64,000 bases of DNA from MFD09286-c1 sp963701015 (GCA_963701015.1 OY969556.1:2666001-2730000); one strand, 5' to 3'; numbered from the stretch's first letter, positions 38,401-47,519 are shown. Numbers and translations: made by a program. Notes: generated by a model not told the origin, from the letters alone.

Positions 38401-39540
38401 ATGGAAAGTAAACTGATAGTTTTAATTTCTAAAATTAATGATAGAAATATTCAAAAAAGAAGAGAATCTGGATTTACCGTATACGCTCTGACTTCAATTG
38501 TAATAATACTTACATATTATTTAATAGAAACATTGCTAAGTGTTTCTATTAGAATCAATTTTAGTGCAAAACTTACTTTCTTATCTTTATCATTTAATGT
38601 GTGTTTTGGTCTTTTATTTATATATTATTTTTATGCTATAACTCAAAATGATTCAACAGCTATAAAACTTATAAAAAGAGATGAAAGGAAAGAATCAATA
38701 ATAGAAAATTTTTGTGAATTCTCAATGATTTTCATTCCTATGATTTTGTCATTTTTTGTATTATATCTTAATTTAAGAAAACTTGATTGGTATTTTTATG
38801 TTATAAATATAGTTTGGATATTAATTTTATTAATATTTTTTATTCCGACTCACAAGAAAATAAGTAGTGAGTATGAAGTAATTGAATACAAAACAAATTC
38901 TTCTGATAGGGATATTTTTGCAATTATTATTTATATAATGGTTTTGATTTTATTAATTTCTCCAATTATTTACTATACTTTAAATATAGGGCATTTTGCA
39001 TTCCCAAAATTAGGATTTATAAAAATTGCTGCAATATTGATATTACTTCCACTTATATTTTCAAAAATATTTGATTTAAATAAACATGACTTAAAGAGTG
39101 GAGCATTAGAAAAATTAGAATCAGAAGTTTATTTAAATGACCTTTCAGATATTCAAATAAAAGAGATACTTCAGGATAATTATCTTGGTATTGGATTTGA
39201 AAATTGGATTAAAATTAGAAAAGAACATATTATAGATTTTAAAAATGAAATTATTACAGAAATTTTAAATATTAGACAATTCATTGAAGAGACTGAACAA
39301 ATTGAATCAAAATATATAAGGGAAATTAATGCAAGGAAAGAAGAAATTAAAGAGAGATTAAATGTTACTAAACAAAAAAATCGTAATTTCTTTCATAAAG
39401 AAATTAATGAAATTAAAGCGATAATAAATGATTCCAGATTTAATGAAATTGAGAGAGGGACTGTTGATGATTATCTTTCATTTGTAAAAGATAATATTTC
39501 AGTAATAAAAAATGAATTTAAAAGCTTTGAAAAAAAATAA
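38401..39540 (+). CDS. Multi-pass membrane protein with C-terminal coiled coil (cassette 9)
   Basis: 379 aa. About six membrane helices lie between residues 25 and 225 (VYALTSIVIILTYYLI; ILLIFFIPT; IFAIIIYIMVLILLISPIIYY; IAAILILLPLIFSKIF). The last ~110 residues are highly charged and likely form a coiled coil (EFKNEIITEI ... REINARKEEIKERLNVTKQKNR). No family is recognised. A membrane anchor with a cytoplasmic coiled coil is a common build in phage-defence and stress proteins, but nothing specific supports that here. Confidence 0.65.
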   Translation: MESKLIVLISKINDRNIQKRRESGFTVYALTSIVIILTYYLIETLLSVSIRINFSAKLTFLSLSFNVCFGLLFIYYFYAITQNDSTAIKLIKRDERKESIIENFCEFSMIFIPMILSFFVLYLNLRKLDWYFYVINIVWILILLIFFIPTHKKISSEYEVIEYKTNSSDRDIFAIIIYIMVLILLISPIIYYTLNIGHFAFPKLGFIKIAAILILLPLIFSKIFDLNKHDLKSGALEKLESEVYLNDLSDIQIKEILQDNYLGIGFENWIKIRKEHIIDFKNEIITEILNIRQFIEETEQIESKYIREINARKEEIKERLNVTKQKNRNFFHKEINEIKAIINDSRFNEIERGTVDDYLSFVKDNISVIKNEFKSFEKK

Positions 39541-39549
39541 TCTAACGCC

Positions 39550-39680
39550 TGCCAACATCGGCTCATATAAAATGCGGGTTTCAGAGGGTTTGCAAGTTCA
39601 GTGCTTTCTAATTATATTTGTGTAGTGGGATTCATCCTGCAAGTAAATCCCGCACTTTACATAGCCGAGGAACGTTATGC
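39550..39680 (+). repeat. attC-9 (type B)
   Basis: Left core TGCCAAC, right core GTTATGC. GCCTGCCAAC pairs with GTTGGCAGGC (10/10). Contains TTTG-N20-TATATTTG. Confidence 0.92.
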
Positions 39681-39702
39681 CCAAGCTTTAAAAACAAGAT
39701 AT

Positions 39703-40272
39703 ATGACTAAATATTTTAAGATACATTTACTGTTTGCAGTTTTGATAGTTTTAATTGGATTCTCATGTAATAATAAAAAAACTCAAACTGATGATTATAT
39801 GATTGTATTGTTAAAATCAAAGACCAATTTTTGTAATAATGGATTTGATACAATATTTCCATATCATAGGATTTGTATAACTTATACTTTTAGAGTATAT
39901 AATAATACAAACAAGACTTTAATTTTTTCAACCAGAGACCCTTCAGATTTATATGGGACTTATTTTGATTGTGAATTCTCAAGATATAATATAAATTCTT
40001 CAATAAATAGTAATGTCGCATATAAGATAAATATACCTCCCAAAGGATTTTGTGAGTTTGATGGAGGTGTTTTTGGCGTTGGATACCACAGCTGGCCTCA
40101 TAATTATATGGGATATAAAAATGGACTATCAAGATATTTGGATAATCCAAATGTTATTTATAATGTCCATATTAAAAGAGGAATTTTGACTAAAAAGATT
40201 AAAATTGAAAAATCACTGTTTTATTTTGTAAAATATGATTGTAGCGATAAATGGAAAAATGGTTGGGATTGA
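39703..40272 (+). CDS. Small lipoprotein of unknown function (cassette 10)
   Basis: 189 aa from ATG 39703; a longer in-frame reading starts inside attC-9 and is rejected because this ATG gives a clean lipoprotein signal (HLLFAVLIVLIGFSC). The mature part looks like a single beta-sandwich (ICITYTFRVYNNTNKTLIFSTRD) with a second beta segment near the end. No named family is recognised. It is the only gene of its cassette. Confidence 0.65.
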   Translation: MTKYFKIHLLFAVLIVLIGFSCNNKKTQTDDYMIVLLKSKTNFCNNGFDTIFPYHRICITYTFRVYNNTNKTLIFSTRDPSDLYGTYFDCEFSRYNINSSINSNVAYKINIPPKGFCEFDGGVFGVGYHSWPHNYMGYKNGLSRYLDNPNVIYNVHIKRGILTKKIKIEKSLFYFVKYDCSDKWKNGWD

Positions 40273-40300
40273 ACTTGATTTTAAATAATAAAAAGCCAGG

Positions 40301-40432
40301 GCATAACATCGGCTCAAATTTCATGCGGGTTTCAGTGGGTTTTCAAAAGTAATTCTTTTTAATTATATTTGGTTATATTTTGACAAATTATGCAAGTAAA
40401 ACCCGCACGCAATTTAGCCGAAAACGTTGGCT
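40301..40432 (+). repeat. attC-10 (type D)
   Basis: Left core GCATAAC, right core GTTGGCT. AGGGCATAAC matches the complement of GTTATGCCCA in 9/10. Arms ATCGGCTCAAATTTCATGCGGG and CCCGCACGCAATTTAGCCG. A -7-like TATATTTG is present but the -33 TTTG is replaced by TTTTC. Confidence 0.9.
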
Positions 40433-40457
40433 GTAATTGAAGAGAAAATTCTACAAT

Positions 40458-40883
40458 ATGGATACGATAATGAATAATTTGATTTCTTTTAAATTGTTTT
40501 TCCTTATTTTGATTCTGACTTCGTGTGATTATGTTGATAATAGATTGACTATAATAAACAATTCTAATAAAAAAATTTGCTTTGATTTTGATAAGGACAC
40601 AATATTGACTATTCCTGCACTTGGTAAAAAGGAGTTTTATATGAGCAGTTATATGATTAATCCCAATGAATCAAATCAAGTTAGTATGCCGGGATCGACA
40701 AAATATTGGGATTATTATATAAATAGTAGTAAAAATAAAAAGCTCAATTTATTTATATTTGACTATGATTCGGTTGTTAATTGCAATTGGGATTCATTGA
40801 GGAAAAATAAAAGATTTATTAAAAGATTAGAGATTACAAAAGCGCAATTGGATTCTAATAACTGGATTGTAAATTACAAGTAG
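40458..40883 (+). CDS. Small lipoprotein of unknown function (cassette 11, gene 1)
   Basis: 141 aa from ATG 40458 (preferred over an upstream TTG at 40437 because it sits closer to the lipoprotein signal). The lipobox is LILTSC. The mature part is short and rich in Asn, Lys and Ser, with likely beta-strands (RLTIINNSNKKICFDFD). It shares its cassette with the three-helix membrane protein 3 bp downstream; the tight spacing suggests co-translation. Confidence 0.6.
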   Translation: MDTIMNNLISFKLFFLILILTSCDYVDNRLTIINNSNKKICFDFDKDTILTIPALGKKEFYMSSYMINPNESNQVSMPGSTKYWDYYINSSKNKKLNLFIFDYDSVVNCNWDSLRKNKRFIKRLEITKAQLDSNNWIVNYK

Positions 40884-40886
40884 ATT

Positions 40887-41207
40887 ATGAAAAATGCCAA
40901 ATATTCAATTATATCAATAATATTAAGCCTTTTATCAATTGCTTCAATTATAAAAATTAATCATGATATTGCACTTAGATACATTTCATCTGATGGCAAA
41001 ACAAAATTATTGTTTGGGATTATTGAAGCTTTAGTTTTCTATTATAAATATTACTTTATTCTAATAAGCTTAGCGGCTTTAGGATTTACGATAACGGCAT
41101 TTTATAAAAGAGAAGATATAACAATAAAACGGATTTCATTGATAATTGGATTGCTATCTCTAATTTTGATTTTTGTGCCATTATGGAGAATTATGATATA
41201 TAAATAA
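40887..41207 (+). CDS. Three-helix membrane protein (cassette 11, gene 2)
   Basis: 106 aa with three predicted membrane helices (about 6-24, 46-70, 84-103). It ends in WRIMIYK. No family recognised. The start codon is 3 bp after the preceding stop codon. Confidence 0.6.
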   Translation: MKNAKYSIISIILSLLSIASIIKINHDIALRYISSDGKTKLLFGIIEALVFYYKYYFILISLAALGFTITAFYKREDITIKRISLIIGLLSLILIFVPLWRIMIYK

Positions 41208-41215
41208 TCAACTAC

Positions 41216-41346
41216 AGCCAACATCGGCTCATATAAAATGCGGGTAATAGAGGGTTTGCAAGTTCAGTGCTTTCTAATTATATTTGTGTAGTGGGATTTA
41301 TTCTGCAAATAAATCCCGCACTTTACATAGCCGAGGAACGTTGTGT
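41216..41346 (+). repeat. attC-11 (type B)
   Basis: Left core AGCCAAC, right core GTTGTGT. TACAGCCAAC pairs with GTTGGCTGTA (10/10). Contains TTTG-N20-TATATTTG. Confidence 0.92.
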
Positions 41347-41365
41347 GCCATAAAAATTAATCATC

Positions 41366-42757
41366 ATGAGCCTAATTATTACAGGTGTTGGTATAGATAT
41401 TCCCTCAAATGAGGATTTTATCAGATTAGATTCTGTAAGTTCTCTTTCAGACAGTGATATAGTTGTTTTTTGTCCAAGTTATGATAAAACATATTACGCC
41501 CATGATTATGAGGGTTATGAAGGAAACAGTTTATATAATAAAGATTCTTCAGCTAGAATATTAGAACATACCGAGCATTGGAGAAATGAATTAAAGAATT
41601 TTTTAAATAATGGGAAAACTGTTTTTATTATACTTTCTGAAAAGAATGAATTTTATATATATTCTGGTACTAAATCTTTTACTGGAAATGGACGAAATCA
41701 AAAAACAACATATCATGTTCAACCATACTCCAATTATAAATGCTTGCCATTTAAATTTGAATTTACTTCTGTTAAAGGTAAACAAGTCTATCCAAGCCAT
41801 CCATTAGTGAATAATTTCTATAAAAATTTTAAAAACCTACTCGAATTTCAAACCTATATTTATTCTGACAGTTTATCAAATCCATTATTTACAACAAAAA
41901 ATAAGGATAGAGTATTAGGAGTAACTGTAAGGATTGGCAATGGATTTGCTGTATTTTTACCTTATGTAAATTTTAATCAAACTGACTTAATTAAATATAA
42001 TAAAACGACCGATAAAGAAACATGGACAAATAAAGCATTTCAGATTGGCAAGCAATTATTATATGATCTTGTTGAAATTGATAAAGCTGTTCGAAAAGAT
42101 GAAATCAAAACACCCACACCTGATTGGGTAAATACAAATGACTATTCCCTTAAGGATGCAGATGAAACTAAGAAGAAGATTGAATTAAGCAAGAAAAAGA
42201 TAGATAGTATTCAAAAGGAAATAGAGAATCTTAATGCTTTGCTTATTGAGCAAGAAAAATTAAAGGACTTGCTTTTTGAGACTGGGAAGCCTTTGGAATA
42301 TGCTGTTACACTTGCATTAAAAATTCTTGGTTACAGTGCTGAGAATTTTAATGATGGACATCTCGAATTAGATCAAGTAATAATTAGCCCAGAAAATATT
42401 AGATATATTGGTGAATGTGAAGGTAAAGATAGTAAGGATATTGATATTTCGAAATTTCGCCAACTTCAAGATTCACTTAATGAAGATTTTGAAAGAGAAG
42501 AGGTAAAAGAAAAAGCTTTCGGCCTAATCTTTGGTAACCCTAAAAGGATTAATTTACCAAGTGAAAGAGGGATTGGCTTTACTACCAAATGTATTGATGG
42601 CGCTAAAAGAGAGAGAATCGGATTAATAAGGACTCCTGATTTATTTTTTGTTTGTAAATATATACTTGAAACAAAAAATGACAATTTTAAAGAGCAGTGT
42701 AGAAAATCTATAAACGAACAACTTGGAGAGATTATTAAATTTCCTGAAATAACATAA
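41366..42757 (+). CDS. Large cytoplasmic protein with possible PD-(D/E)xK nuclease-like C-domain (cassette 12)
   Basis: 463 aa, no signal peptide. Residues 1-240 form an unrecognised alpha/beta domain. Residues ~268-305 are a coiled coil (KKIELSKKKIDSIQKEIENL). The C-terminal part begins with LLFETGKPLEYAVTLALKILGY and contains ELDQVII followed by RYIGECEGKD, an arrangement like D...ExExK of restriction-endonuclease-like folds. If right, it would be a nuclease-type defence effector, but the motif is read by eye only. It is one of the largest cassette genes and starts 26 bp after the cassette boundary. Confidence 0.6.
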   Translation: MSLIITGVGIDIPSNEDFIRLDSVSSLSDSDIVVFCPSYDKTYYAHDYEGYEGNSLYNKDSSARILEHTEHWRNELKNFLNNGKTVFIILSEKNEFYIYSGTKSFTGNGRNQKTTYHVQPYSNYKCLPFKFEFTSVKGKQVYPSHPLVNNFYKNFKNLLEFQTYIYSDSLSNPLFTTKNKDRVLGVTVRIGNGFAVFLPYVNFNQTDLIKYNKTTDKETWTNKAFQIGKQLLYDLVEIDKAVRKDEIKTPTPDWVNTNDYSLKDADETKKKIELSKKKIDSIQKEIENLNALLIEQEKLKDLLFETGKPLEYAVTLALKILGYSAENFNDGHLELDQVIISPENIRYIGECEGKDSKDIDISKFRQLQDSLNEDFEREEVKEKAFGLIFGNPKRINLPSERGIGFTTKCIDGAKRERIGLIRTPDLFFVCKYILETKNDNFKEQCRKSINEQLGEIIKFPEIT

Positions 42758-42764
42758 TTACGGC

Positions 42765-42896
42765 ACACAACACCGGTTCACACCCAATGCGGGTTATATA
42801 GGTTTGCAAACTTTAGTAAGTTTTTGTTATATTTGTGCAACTTGACAAATATTGCAAGTAAATCCCGCACTGCGGTGTAGCCGGGAAACGTTGGCG
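42765..42896 (+). repeat. attC-12 (type A)
   Basis: Left core ACACAAC, right core GTTGGCG. GGCACACAAC pairs with the unusual start GTTGTGTGCC (10/10). A change that departs from the RYYYAAC consensus is mirrored at both ends, showing the two cores travel together. Contains TTTG-N21-TATATTTG. Confidence 0.92.
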
Positions 42897-42970
42897 GTCA
42901 TGCTAAACACCGAGACTAATTTGGGATTATAAATACCGAAAAGATTAAAAAGATAAAAAACAAAATTTAT

Positions 42971-43510
42971 ATGGGACTATTTGATATCTTATTTGGAGGT
43001 AAAAATAACTCGCAGAAAAACCAAGATTCTGCTGATTATGTTCGAGTAAATCTCTTTGCAAAACTTGGAGAGGAAAATTTAAAAGATGGTAATTATCAAG
43101 AGGCTATCAATTATATACATGAATTTTTTGAATTGATGAATAGAAATTCATATAAAGACTTGCGGCACTTAATTAAACCATGTTATTTCAATCTTGCTTT
43201 GGCATATTCTAATTCTGAGGATTATGCTAATGCAATTATTTACTGGACAAAGTTTATCCATTATGACAAATCTAACTTTGATGCCTATTCTAAAAGAATT
43301 CAAGCTTATTTTGAATTAAATAGATTTCCTGAAGCACTTCAAGATATTGACAAAGCACTTAGATTAAAACCAAATCAAGCCGAACTTTATATAAACAAAG
43401 GGATAGCATATATAAAAATGGGAGACAAATTAAAAGCAAAAAAAGCTCTTATAAGGGCTAATGATCTCGGTAATACAGACGCACAAAATTTAATAAATAA
43501 ATACTGTTAA
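42971..43510 (+). CDS. Tetratricopeptide-repeat protein (cassette 13, gene 1)
   Basis: 179 aa, no signal peptide. At least three TPR units are visible: AKLGEENLKDGNYQEAINYI (~28-47), FNLALAYSNSEDYANAIIYW (~72-91) and AYFELNRFPEALQDIDKALRLKPNQAELYINKGIAYIKMGDKLKAKKAL (~112-165). The N-terminus starts MGLFDILFGGKNNS, a short amphipathic lead often seen on such proteins. TPR proteins mediate protein contacts; the partner is unknown, possibly the product of the next gene. Confidence 0.75.
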   Translation: MGLFDILFGGKNNSQKNQDSADYVRVNLFAKLGEENLKDGNYQEAINYIHEFFELMNRNSYKDLRHLIKPCYFNLALAYSNSEDYANAIIYWTKFIHYDKSNFDAYSKRIQAYFELNRFPEALQDIDKALRLKPNQAELYINKGIAYIKMGDKLKAKKALIRANDLGNTDAQNLINKYC

Positions 43511-43529
43511 TAGCCAAAATAATATAGTT

Positions 43530-43907
43530 ATGAACTTAAATTTTGTTTTTAACTCATCAGACCATCTTCGTTACGAAAATGGCAGACATGTTTCAGGCCC
43601 GCAAGGTGGAGCACGACGTGCAGTAAAAGTTGAACCAAACATCACCGGAGATGAAGGTTATACTGTAACACTTTACAATCTTGACGGTAACCATCCTGTA
43701 TGGCAAAACAATGTTCAAATGGCACCAAAACAAATGAAAGTCATCAAACAAGATAATAATATGATTATTCTTCGTGGTTATGGACACGATGGAATGGGTG
43801 CATCATTCTCAGACTACGGACTGACTATTCACTACAAAAATGGACAAATAATAAAATGTATTTTACATATGCATGACCGAGGTGTTGACATTGAATATTT
43901 AGAGTGA
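43530..43907 (+). CDS. Conserved-looking small protein of unknown function (cassette 13, gene 2)
   Basis: 125 aa, no signal peptide. It is rich in Gly, Asn and beta-type segments: GYTVTLYNLDGNHPVWQNNVQMAPKQMKV, RGYGHDGMGASFSDYGLTIHY and MHDRGVDIEYLE. The dense polar and aromatic motif pattern suggests a well conserved fold, but I cannot assign it. Base composition is slightly less AT-rich than that of its neighbours. Confidence 0.6.
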   Translation: MNLNFVFNSSDHLRYENGRHVSGPQGGARRAVKVEPNITGDEGYTVTLYNLDGNHPVWQNNVQMAPKQMKVIKQDNNMIILRGYGHDGMGASFSDYGLTIHYKNGQIIKCILHMHDRGVDIEYLE

Positions 43908-43928
43908 TGACAGATAAAAAGCACGAAC

Positions 43929-44059
43929 CGCCAACATCGGCTCATATAAAATGCGGGTTATAGCGGGTTTGCAAGTTCAATGCTTTCTAATTATATTTGT
44001 GTAGTGGGATTTATTCTGCAAGTAAATCCCGCACTTTACATAGCCGAGGAACGTTGGCC
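43929..44059 (+). repeat. attC-13 (type B)
   Basis: Left core CGCCAAC, right core GTTGGCC. AACCGCCAAC matches the complement of GTTGGCGGTC in 9/10. Contains TTTG-N20-TATATTTG. Confidence 0.9.
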
Positions 44060-44101
44060 GAAATGGCAAATTGACTGCAAAATTGAAAATTTATAAAATA
44101 T

Positions 44102-44821
44102 ATGAAGTTTGATTTTTTAATCCCATATATTCATATTATAATTTATTCCTTGATAGGATTATTGATTCTATATGTGAGAACAATAATTATAGAAAAAGCC
44201 AAAATACGAGAGCTACTTAATAAAAATAAAATATTGACTCAGGAAACAGAAGAAATAAAATCAAGATTTAGCAAAGAAATTGAAGAGATCAGAAAAGGAC
44301 ATCAATTAGATATAGAAAAAAGAAAATATCAATATGAGAGTAAAAAAGAACAGTATATTCAATTTTTCAAACTCCTAGATACATTTAGCTCTGAAACAAA
44401 TATAAAAATGCAAGAGCAGATGTTACCAATAATTGATGAGTTTAATAGAAATTATCTACATGCTGCAAGTCAAAATAATAAAAAAGGCGAAACAGACGCA
44501 ACAACTACATTTTCAAAGAAGATTCAGAAACTTATGATTGACTCAAATAAAGAACAAATAAGATTAAAGATTGAGACAAATACAATAAGAGTTATTGCAA
44601 GTGATTCAATTTTGCAGATACTTGATTCATTGGAATACGCTTATGGCAAAAGTTTTGAAGAATCAACTAAAATGATGAAAGAATTGCAGGTTCAGATGTT
44701 AACTAAGGATAAAGAAGGAATGGCAAGAAATCAAATGAATATGGAAGCAATTGCCAATGTGATTCAGAATTATAAAAATGACTTAATTCATCAAATGAGG
44801 ATAGAATTAAACGAAATATAA
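44102..44821 (+). CDS. Membrane-anchored coiled-coil protein (cassette 14)
   Basis: 239 aa. One N-terminal membrane helix (about 7-28: IPYIHIIIYSLIGLLILYVRT) is followed by a long charged helical region (EKAKIRELLNKNKILTQETEEI and on to ~100) and further helices. The likely layout is a short outside end and a large cytoplasmic coiled coil. No family is recognised. Confidence 0.6.
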   Translation: MKFDFLIPYIHIIIYSLIGLLILYVRTIIIEKAKIRELLNKNKILTQETEEIKSRFSKEIEEIRKGHQLDIEKRKYQYESKKEQYIQFFKLLDTFSSETNIKMQEQMLPIIDEFNRNYLHAASQNNKKGETDATTTFSKKIQKLMIDSNKEQIRLKIETNTIRVIASDSILQILDSLEYAYGKSFEESTKMMKELQVQMLTKDKEGMARNQMNMEAIANVIQNYKNDLIHQMRIELNEI

Positions 44822-44829
44822 GCCACATC

Positions 44830-44960
44830 GGCCAACATCGGCTCATATAAAATGCGGGTTATAGAAGGTTTGCAAGTTCAGTGCTTTCTAATTACATTTG
44901 TGTAGTGGGATTTATTCTGCAAGTAAATCCCGCACTTTACATAGCCGAGGCCCGTTGGGC
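44830..44960 (+). repeat. attC-14 (type B)
   Basis: Left core GGCCAAC, right core GTTGGGC. ATCGGCCAAC matches the complement of GTTGGCCGAA in 9/10. The site carries TTTG-N20-TACATTTG. The base just before the right core is C rather than AA, a small departure from the other B sites. Confidence 0.9.
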
Positions 44961-45036
44961 ACAATTAAGCAAAACCTGAACTTATGAGAGATTACATATC
45001 GATTTTGAAAGTTCATTTTAAATTAAAAATACGGAA

Positions 45037-45810
45037 ATGGGAATAAGTACTAAGGGAGTTTTTCATTATACAGAAAGTCTTGAGAATATCATCAAAATAT
45101 TAACCGATGAATTCTTTCCATCTTATTGCAAAGAGAATATGATTTATGGTATTAAAAAATATTCGTATGCTATTCCAATGATTTCATTTTGTGATATTCC
45201 GTTGACAGATATACAATATCATACAGATAAATATGGTTCATTTGCAATCGGATTTACTAGAGAATGGGCTGTAAAAAATAGATTAAACCCTGTGGTTTAT
45301 ATTGATAAAAATTCACGTTTGGCTTCGGGATTAGAAGAAACATTGAATTTTATTTTTTTGGATTGGCATGAATGGCTAGAGGATGATGACTTTGACAATT
45401 TTTATAATAAAGCATATAAAGGTGCTATAAACGTGATTCATTCATCTAAAAATTTTGAAGGGAGATTGACACGAGATGGAATAGAAAATGATTATAATTT
45501 TTACGAGGAAAGAGAATGGAGATATATACCACAAATTGTTGATAGTAATGTGACTGAATATCCAGATATATTTTGGGAAGATGATTTTGATGATTTAGGT
45601 AAACGATTTCCTTCTAAACCTCATTTTAAACATTATGGTATAAAAATTAAAGCAAAAGACATCAAATATCTAATTATACCGGACAAAAAATACTTGTCGG
45701 AATTGCTTATTAAACTTAAAGATATCAAAGGATTATGTGATAACGATGATGACTATAATTATTTAATCACTAATATTATGACACTTGATAAAATTAAAGA
45801 AGATTTTTAA
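45037..45810 (+). CDS. AbiGi-like abortive infection antitoxin-family protein (cassette 15)
   Basis: 257 aa. The order FHYTESLENIIKIL, then MISFCDIPLTDIQYHTDKYGSFAIGFTREWAVKNRLNPVVYI, then YEEREWRYIPQ is typical of the AbiGi family, the proposed antitoxin half of the AbiG phage-abortive-infection system. No AbiGii-like toxin is in the cassette, so it may act alone or with a partner elsewhere. The family call is by recognised motif order; the function in this host is inference. Confidence 0.68.
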   Translation: MGISTKGVFHYTESLENIIKILTDEFFPSYCKENMIYGIKKYSYAIPMISFCDIPLTDIQYHTDKYGSFAIGFTREWAVKNRLNPVVYIDKNSRLASGLEETLNFIFLDWHEWLEDDDFDNFYNKAYKGAINVIHSSKNFEGRLTRDGIENDYNFYEEREWRYIPQIVDSNVTEYPDIFWEDDFDDLGKRFPSKPHFKHYGIKIKAKDIKYLIIPDKKYLSELLIKLKDIKGLCDNDDDYNYLITNIMTLDKIKEDF

Positions 45811-45814
45811 CTGT

Positions 45815-45946
45815 GCCCAACATCGGCTCAAATTTCATGCGGGTTTCAGAAGGTTTTTATTTGTAATGCTTTTTAATTATATTTGGTTATATTTTGACAA
45901 ATTATGCAAGTAAAACCCGCACGCAATTTAGCCGAAAACGTTGGTG
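45815..45946 (+). repeat. attC-15 (type D)
   Basis: Left core GCCCAAC, right core GTTGGTG. TGTGCCCAAC pairs with GTTGGGCACA (10/10). It closely resembles attC-10. TATATTTG is present without a correctly spaced -33 TTTG. Confidence 0.92.
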
Positions 45947-45965
45947 GCAAGGCAAAAAACGCAAA

Positions 45966-46601
45966 ATGGAAACTTTTAAGCAATTAGAAAAAGGATTTTT
46001 TAGGATTGATGAAAATGATGACTTGTCTATCATAAAATATTTTTATGACAATAAGGATTACTTTATAACTACTGATATAAAAGATAAAGAAATCGGACAG
46101 AAAAATCTTTGGATGATTTCTGAGATTGCTAATTCAGCATATAAGCAAAAGGATTTTAAATTATTTAAAATGATTGTAAAGCATGCAATAACAACTTTTA
46201 AAGATTATTCGCTTCTTCACAATTATGATTTAAAATCTGATACATTTTATAAATCGTTGATTTATGATGTTGCGATTGATAGTTTTAACAGGGAAAAATA
46301 TTACTTGGCAATAAAATATTTTAAAACTTTACTTCAATTTGATAAAACTGACTTTCGACTTTTAGATTTTTATAATGTTTCAAAGTATAAATATATAAAA
46401 GGATTAAGTCGTATATTTGGATTAATAGGACTTTCAATGATAATAATTGATTATTCATTAAAATATCTGATTGATTTTAAGGGATTTGAAAGTGTAATTT
46501 GGGGATACTTAGGTGCAATTTTATTAATGACATATGGATTAATTGAAATGACAATAAAAAGCCCAGCCACCAACAAAGGCTCACAGCCAATGCGGGATTA
46601 A
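45966..46601 (+). CDS. Helical protein with two C-terminal membrane segments (cassette 16)
   Basis: 211 aa from ATG 45966; the longer in-frame reading begins inside attC-15 and is rejected. Residues 1-150 look helical and TPR-like (LWMISEIANSAYKQKDFKLFKMIV; YYLAIKYFKTLLQFDKTD). Two hydrophobic segments follow (~155-170 GLSRIFGLIGLSMIIIDY and ~178-196 VIWGYLGAILLMTYGLI). The last residues and the stop codon come from attC-16. Confidence 0.58.
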   Translation: METFKQLEKGFFRIDENDDLSIIKYFYDNKDYFITTDIKDKEIGQKNLWMISEIANSAYKQKDFKLFKMIVKHAITTFKDYSLLHNYDLKSDTFYKSLIYDVAIDSFNREKYYLAIKYFKTLLQFDKTDFRLLDFYNVSKYKYIKGLSRIFGLIGLSMIIIDYSLKYLIDFKGFESVIWGYLGAILLMTYGLIEMTIKSPATNKGSQPMRD

Positions 46602-46698
46602 GTGGGGCGCGGGCTGTATCGTTATTAAATAATTTTGTTCTAGGTTGATAAGCCATTGTTTATTATTCCCGCACTGGCCGTAGCCTCGAACGTTAGCG
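46568..46698 (+). repeat. attC-16 (type E)
   Basis: Left core CACCAAC, right core GTTAGCG. AGCCACCAAC matches the complement of GTTGGTGGCA in 9/10. Arms AAAGGCTCACAGCCAATGCGGG and CCCGCACTGGCCGTAGCCT. No promoter boxes at the standard place. Confidence 0.9.
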
Positions 46699-46754
46699 GT
46701 TATGTTAAAAAAGGCATACTTTATAAGGATTATGTAAACGTAAAAATTTATGAT

Positions 46755-47501
46755 ATGAAAAAGATATTGAAAATAGTTTTATTGGGAATAATTGCAGTAA
46801 TTATAGTGATGGCGATTTTTTCCTTTGGATATTATATAAAATTTAGATCCGAGACTAAAAAAATGTCTCCAATAGAAACGAGGAAAATCGTAGGTGATAT
46901 ATTCACTATTCACGATTCATTTGCTAATTTATTTTTAATTAGAGATAGCAATCAATATATTGCTATTGACGCGGGGAATAATATAAAGGTTATCTCTGTG
47001 GAATTACAAAAGCTTAATATTGATCCGGATAAGATAACAGCTGTTTTGCTGACACACACACATGGTGATCATGTGGCTGCAATCAAATTATTTAAAAAAG
47101 CCAAAATCTATCTTTCAAGGCAAGAGGAGCAAATGATAAATGGGGAAAAATCAGTTTTTTTGTGGATTGGAAATAAGATTGACACAAAAGTTTATTCATT
47201 AATAGATGACGGTCAGGTTTTTCAAATAGGAAATATAAAAATCAAAGGAATTTTAACTCCAGGACATACTCCAGGTTCTATGTGTTATTTGATTAATGAT
47301 AAATATTTATTTACAGGTGATTTATTAAGTTTAAAGGCTGGTAAGATTGATAAATTCAATGAGTTTTTTAATATGGATACAAAAACAGCAATTCAATCAA
47401 TTGACAAAATAGTACATATACCTAGTTGTGAGTACATATTCTCTGCACATTATGGATATACCAATGATTATAAAAATTCGATAAAGGATTGGATGAAATA
47501 G
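46755..47501 (+). CDS. Metallo-beta-lactamase-fold hydrolase, membrane-anchored (cassette 17)
   Basis: 248 aa from ATG 46755, which begins directly before a membrane helix (~4-27); the longer reading starts in attC-16. Metal ligands are in place: His101-x-His103-x-Asp105-His106 in LLTHTHGDHVAA, His171 in TPGHTPGS, Asp189 in FTGDLL and His232 in FSAHYG. This is the glyoxalase-II/lactonase-like arrangement. Members hydrolyse many thioesters, lactones and esters, and a few are beta-lactamases. Nothing in the sequence marks it as a resistance enzyme. It is the only gene of its cassette. Confidence 0.85.
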   Translation: MKKILKIVLLGIIAVIIVMAIFSFGYYIKFRSETKKMSPIETRKIVGDIFTIHDSFANLFLIRDSNQYIAIDAGNNIKVISVELQKLNIDPDKITAVLLTHTHGDHVAAIKLFKKAKIYLSRQEEQMINGEKSVFLWIGNKIDTKVYSLIDDGQVFQIGNIKIKGILTPGHTPGSMCYLINDKYLFTGDLLSLKAGKIDKFNEFFNMDTKTAIQSIDKIVHIPSCEYIFSAHYGYTNDYKNSIKDWMK

Positions 47502-47519
47502 AAATACAAAAAACACAAC

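Noticed and set aside
39601..39702. Upstream extension of the cassette 10 lipoprotein into attC-9
   Set aside because: The ATG at 39703 gives a perfect lipoprotein signal; the extension is recombination-site sequence. The same reasoning was applied at 45894 and 46656.
46755..47501. Antibiotic-resistance beta-lactamase as integron cargo
   Set aside because: The metal-binding motifs place it only in the broad metallo-beta-lactamase fold; nothing specific to true beta-lactamases is visible and it is membrane-anchored.
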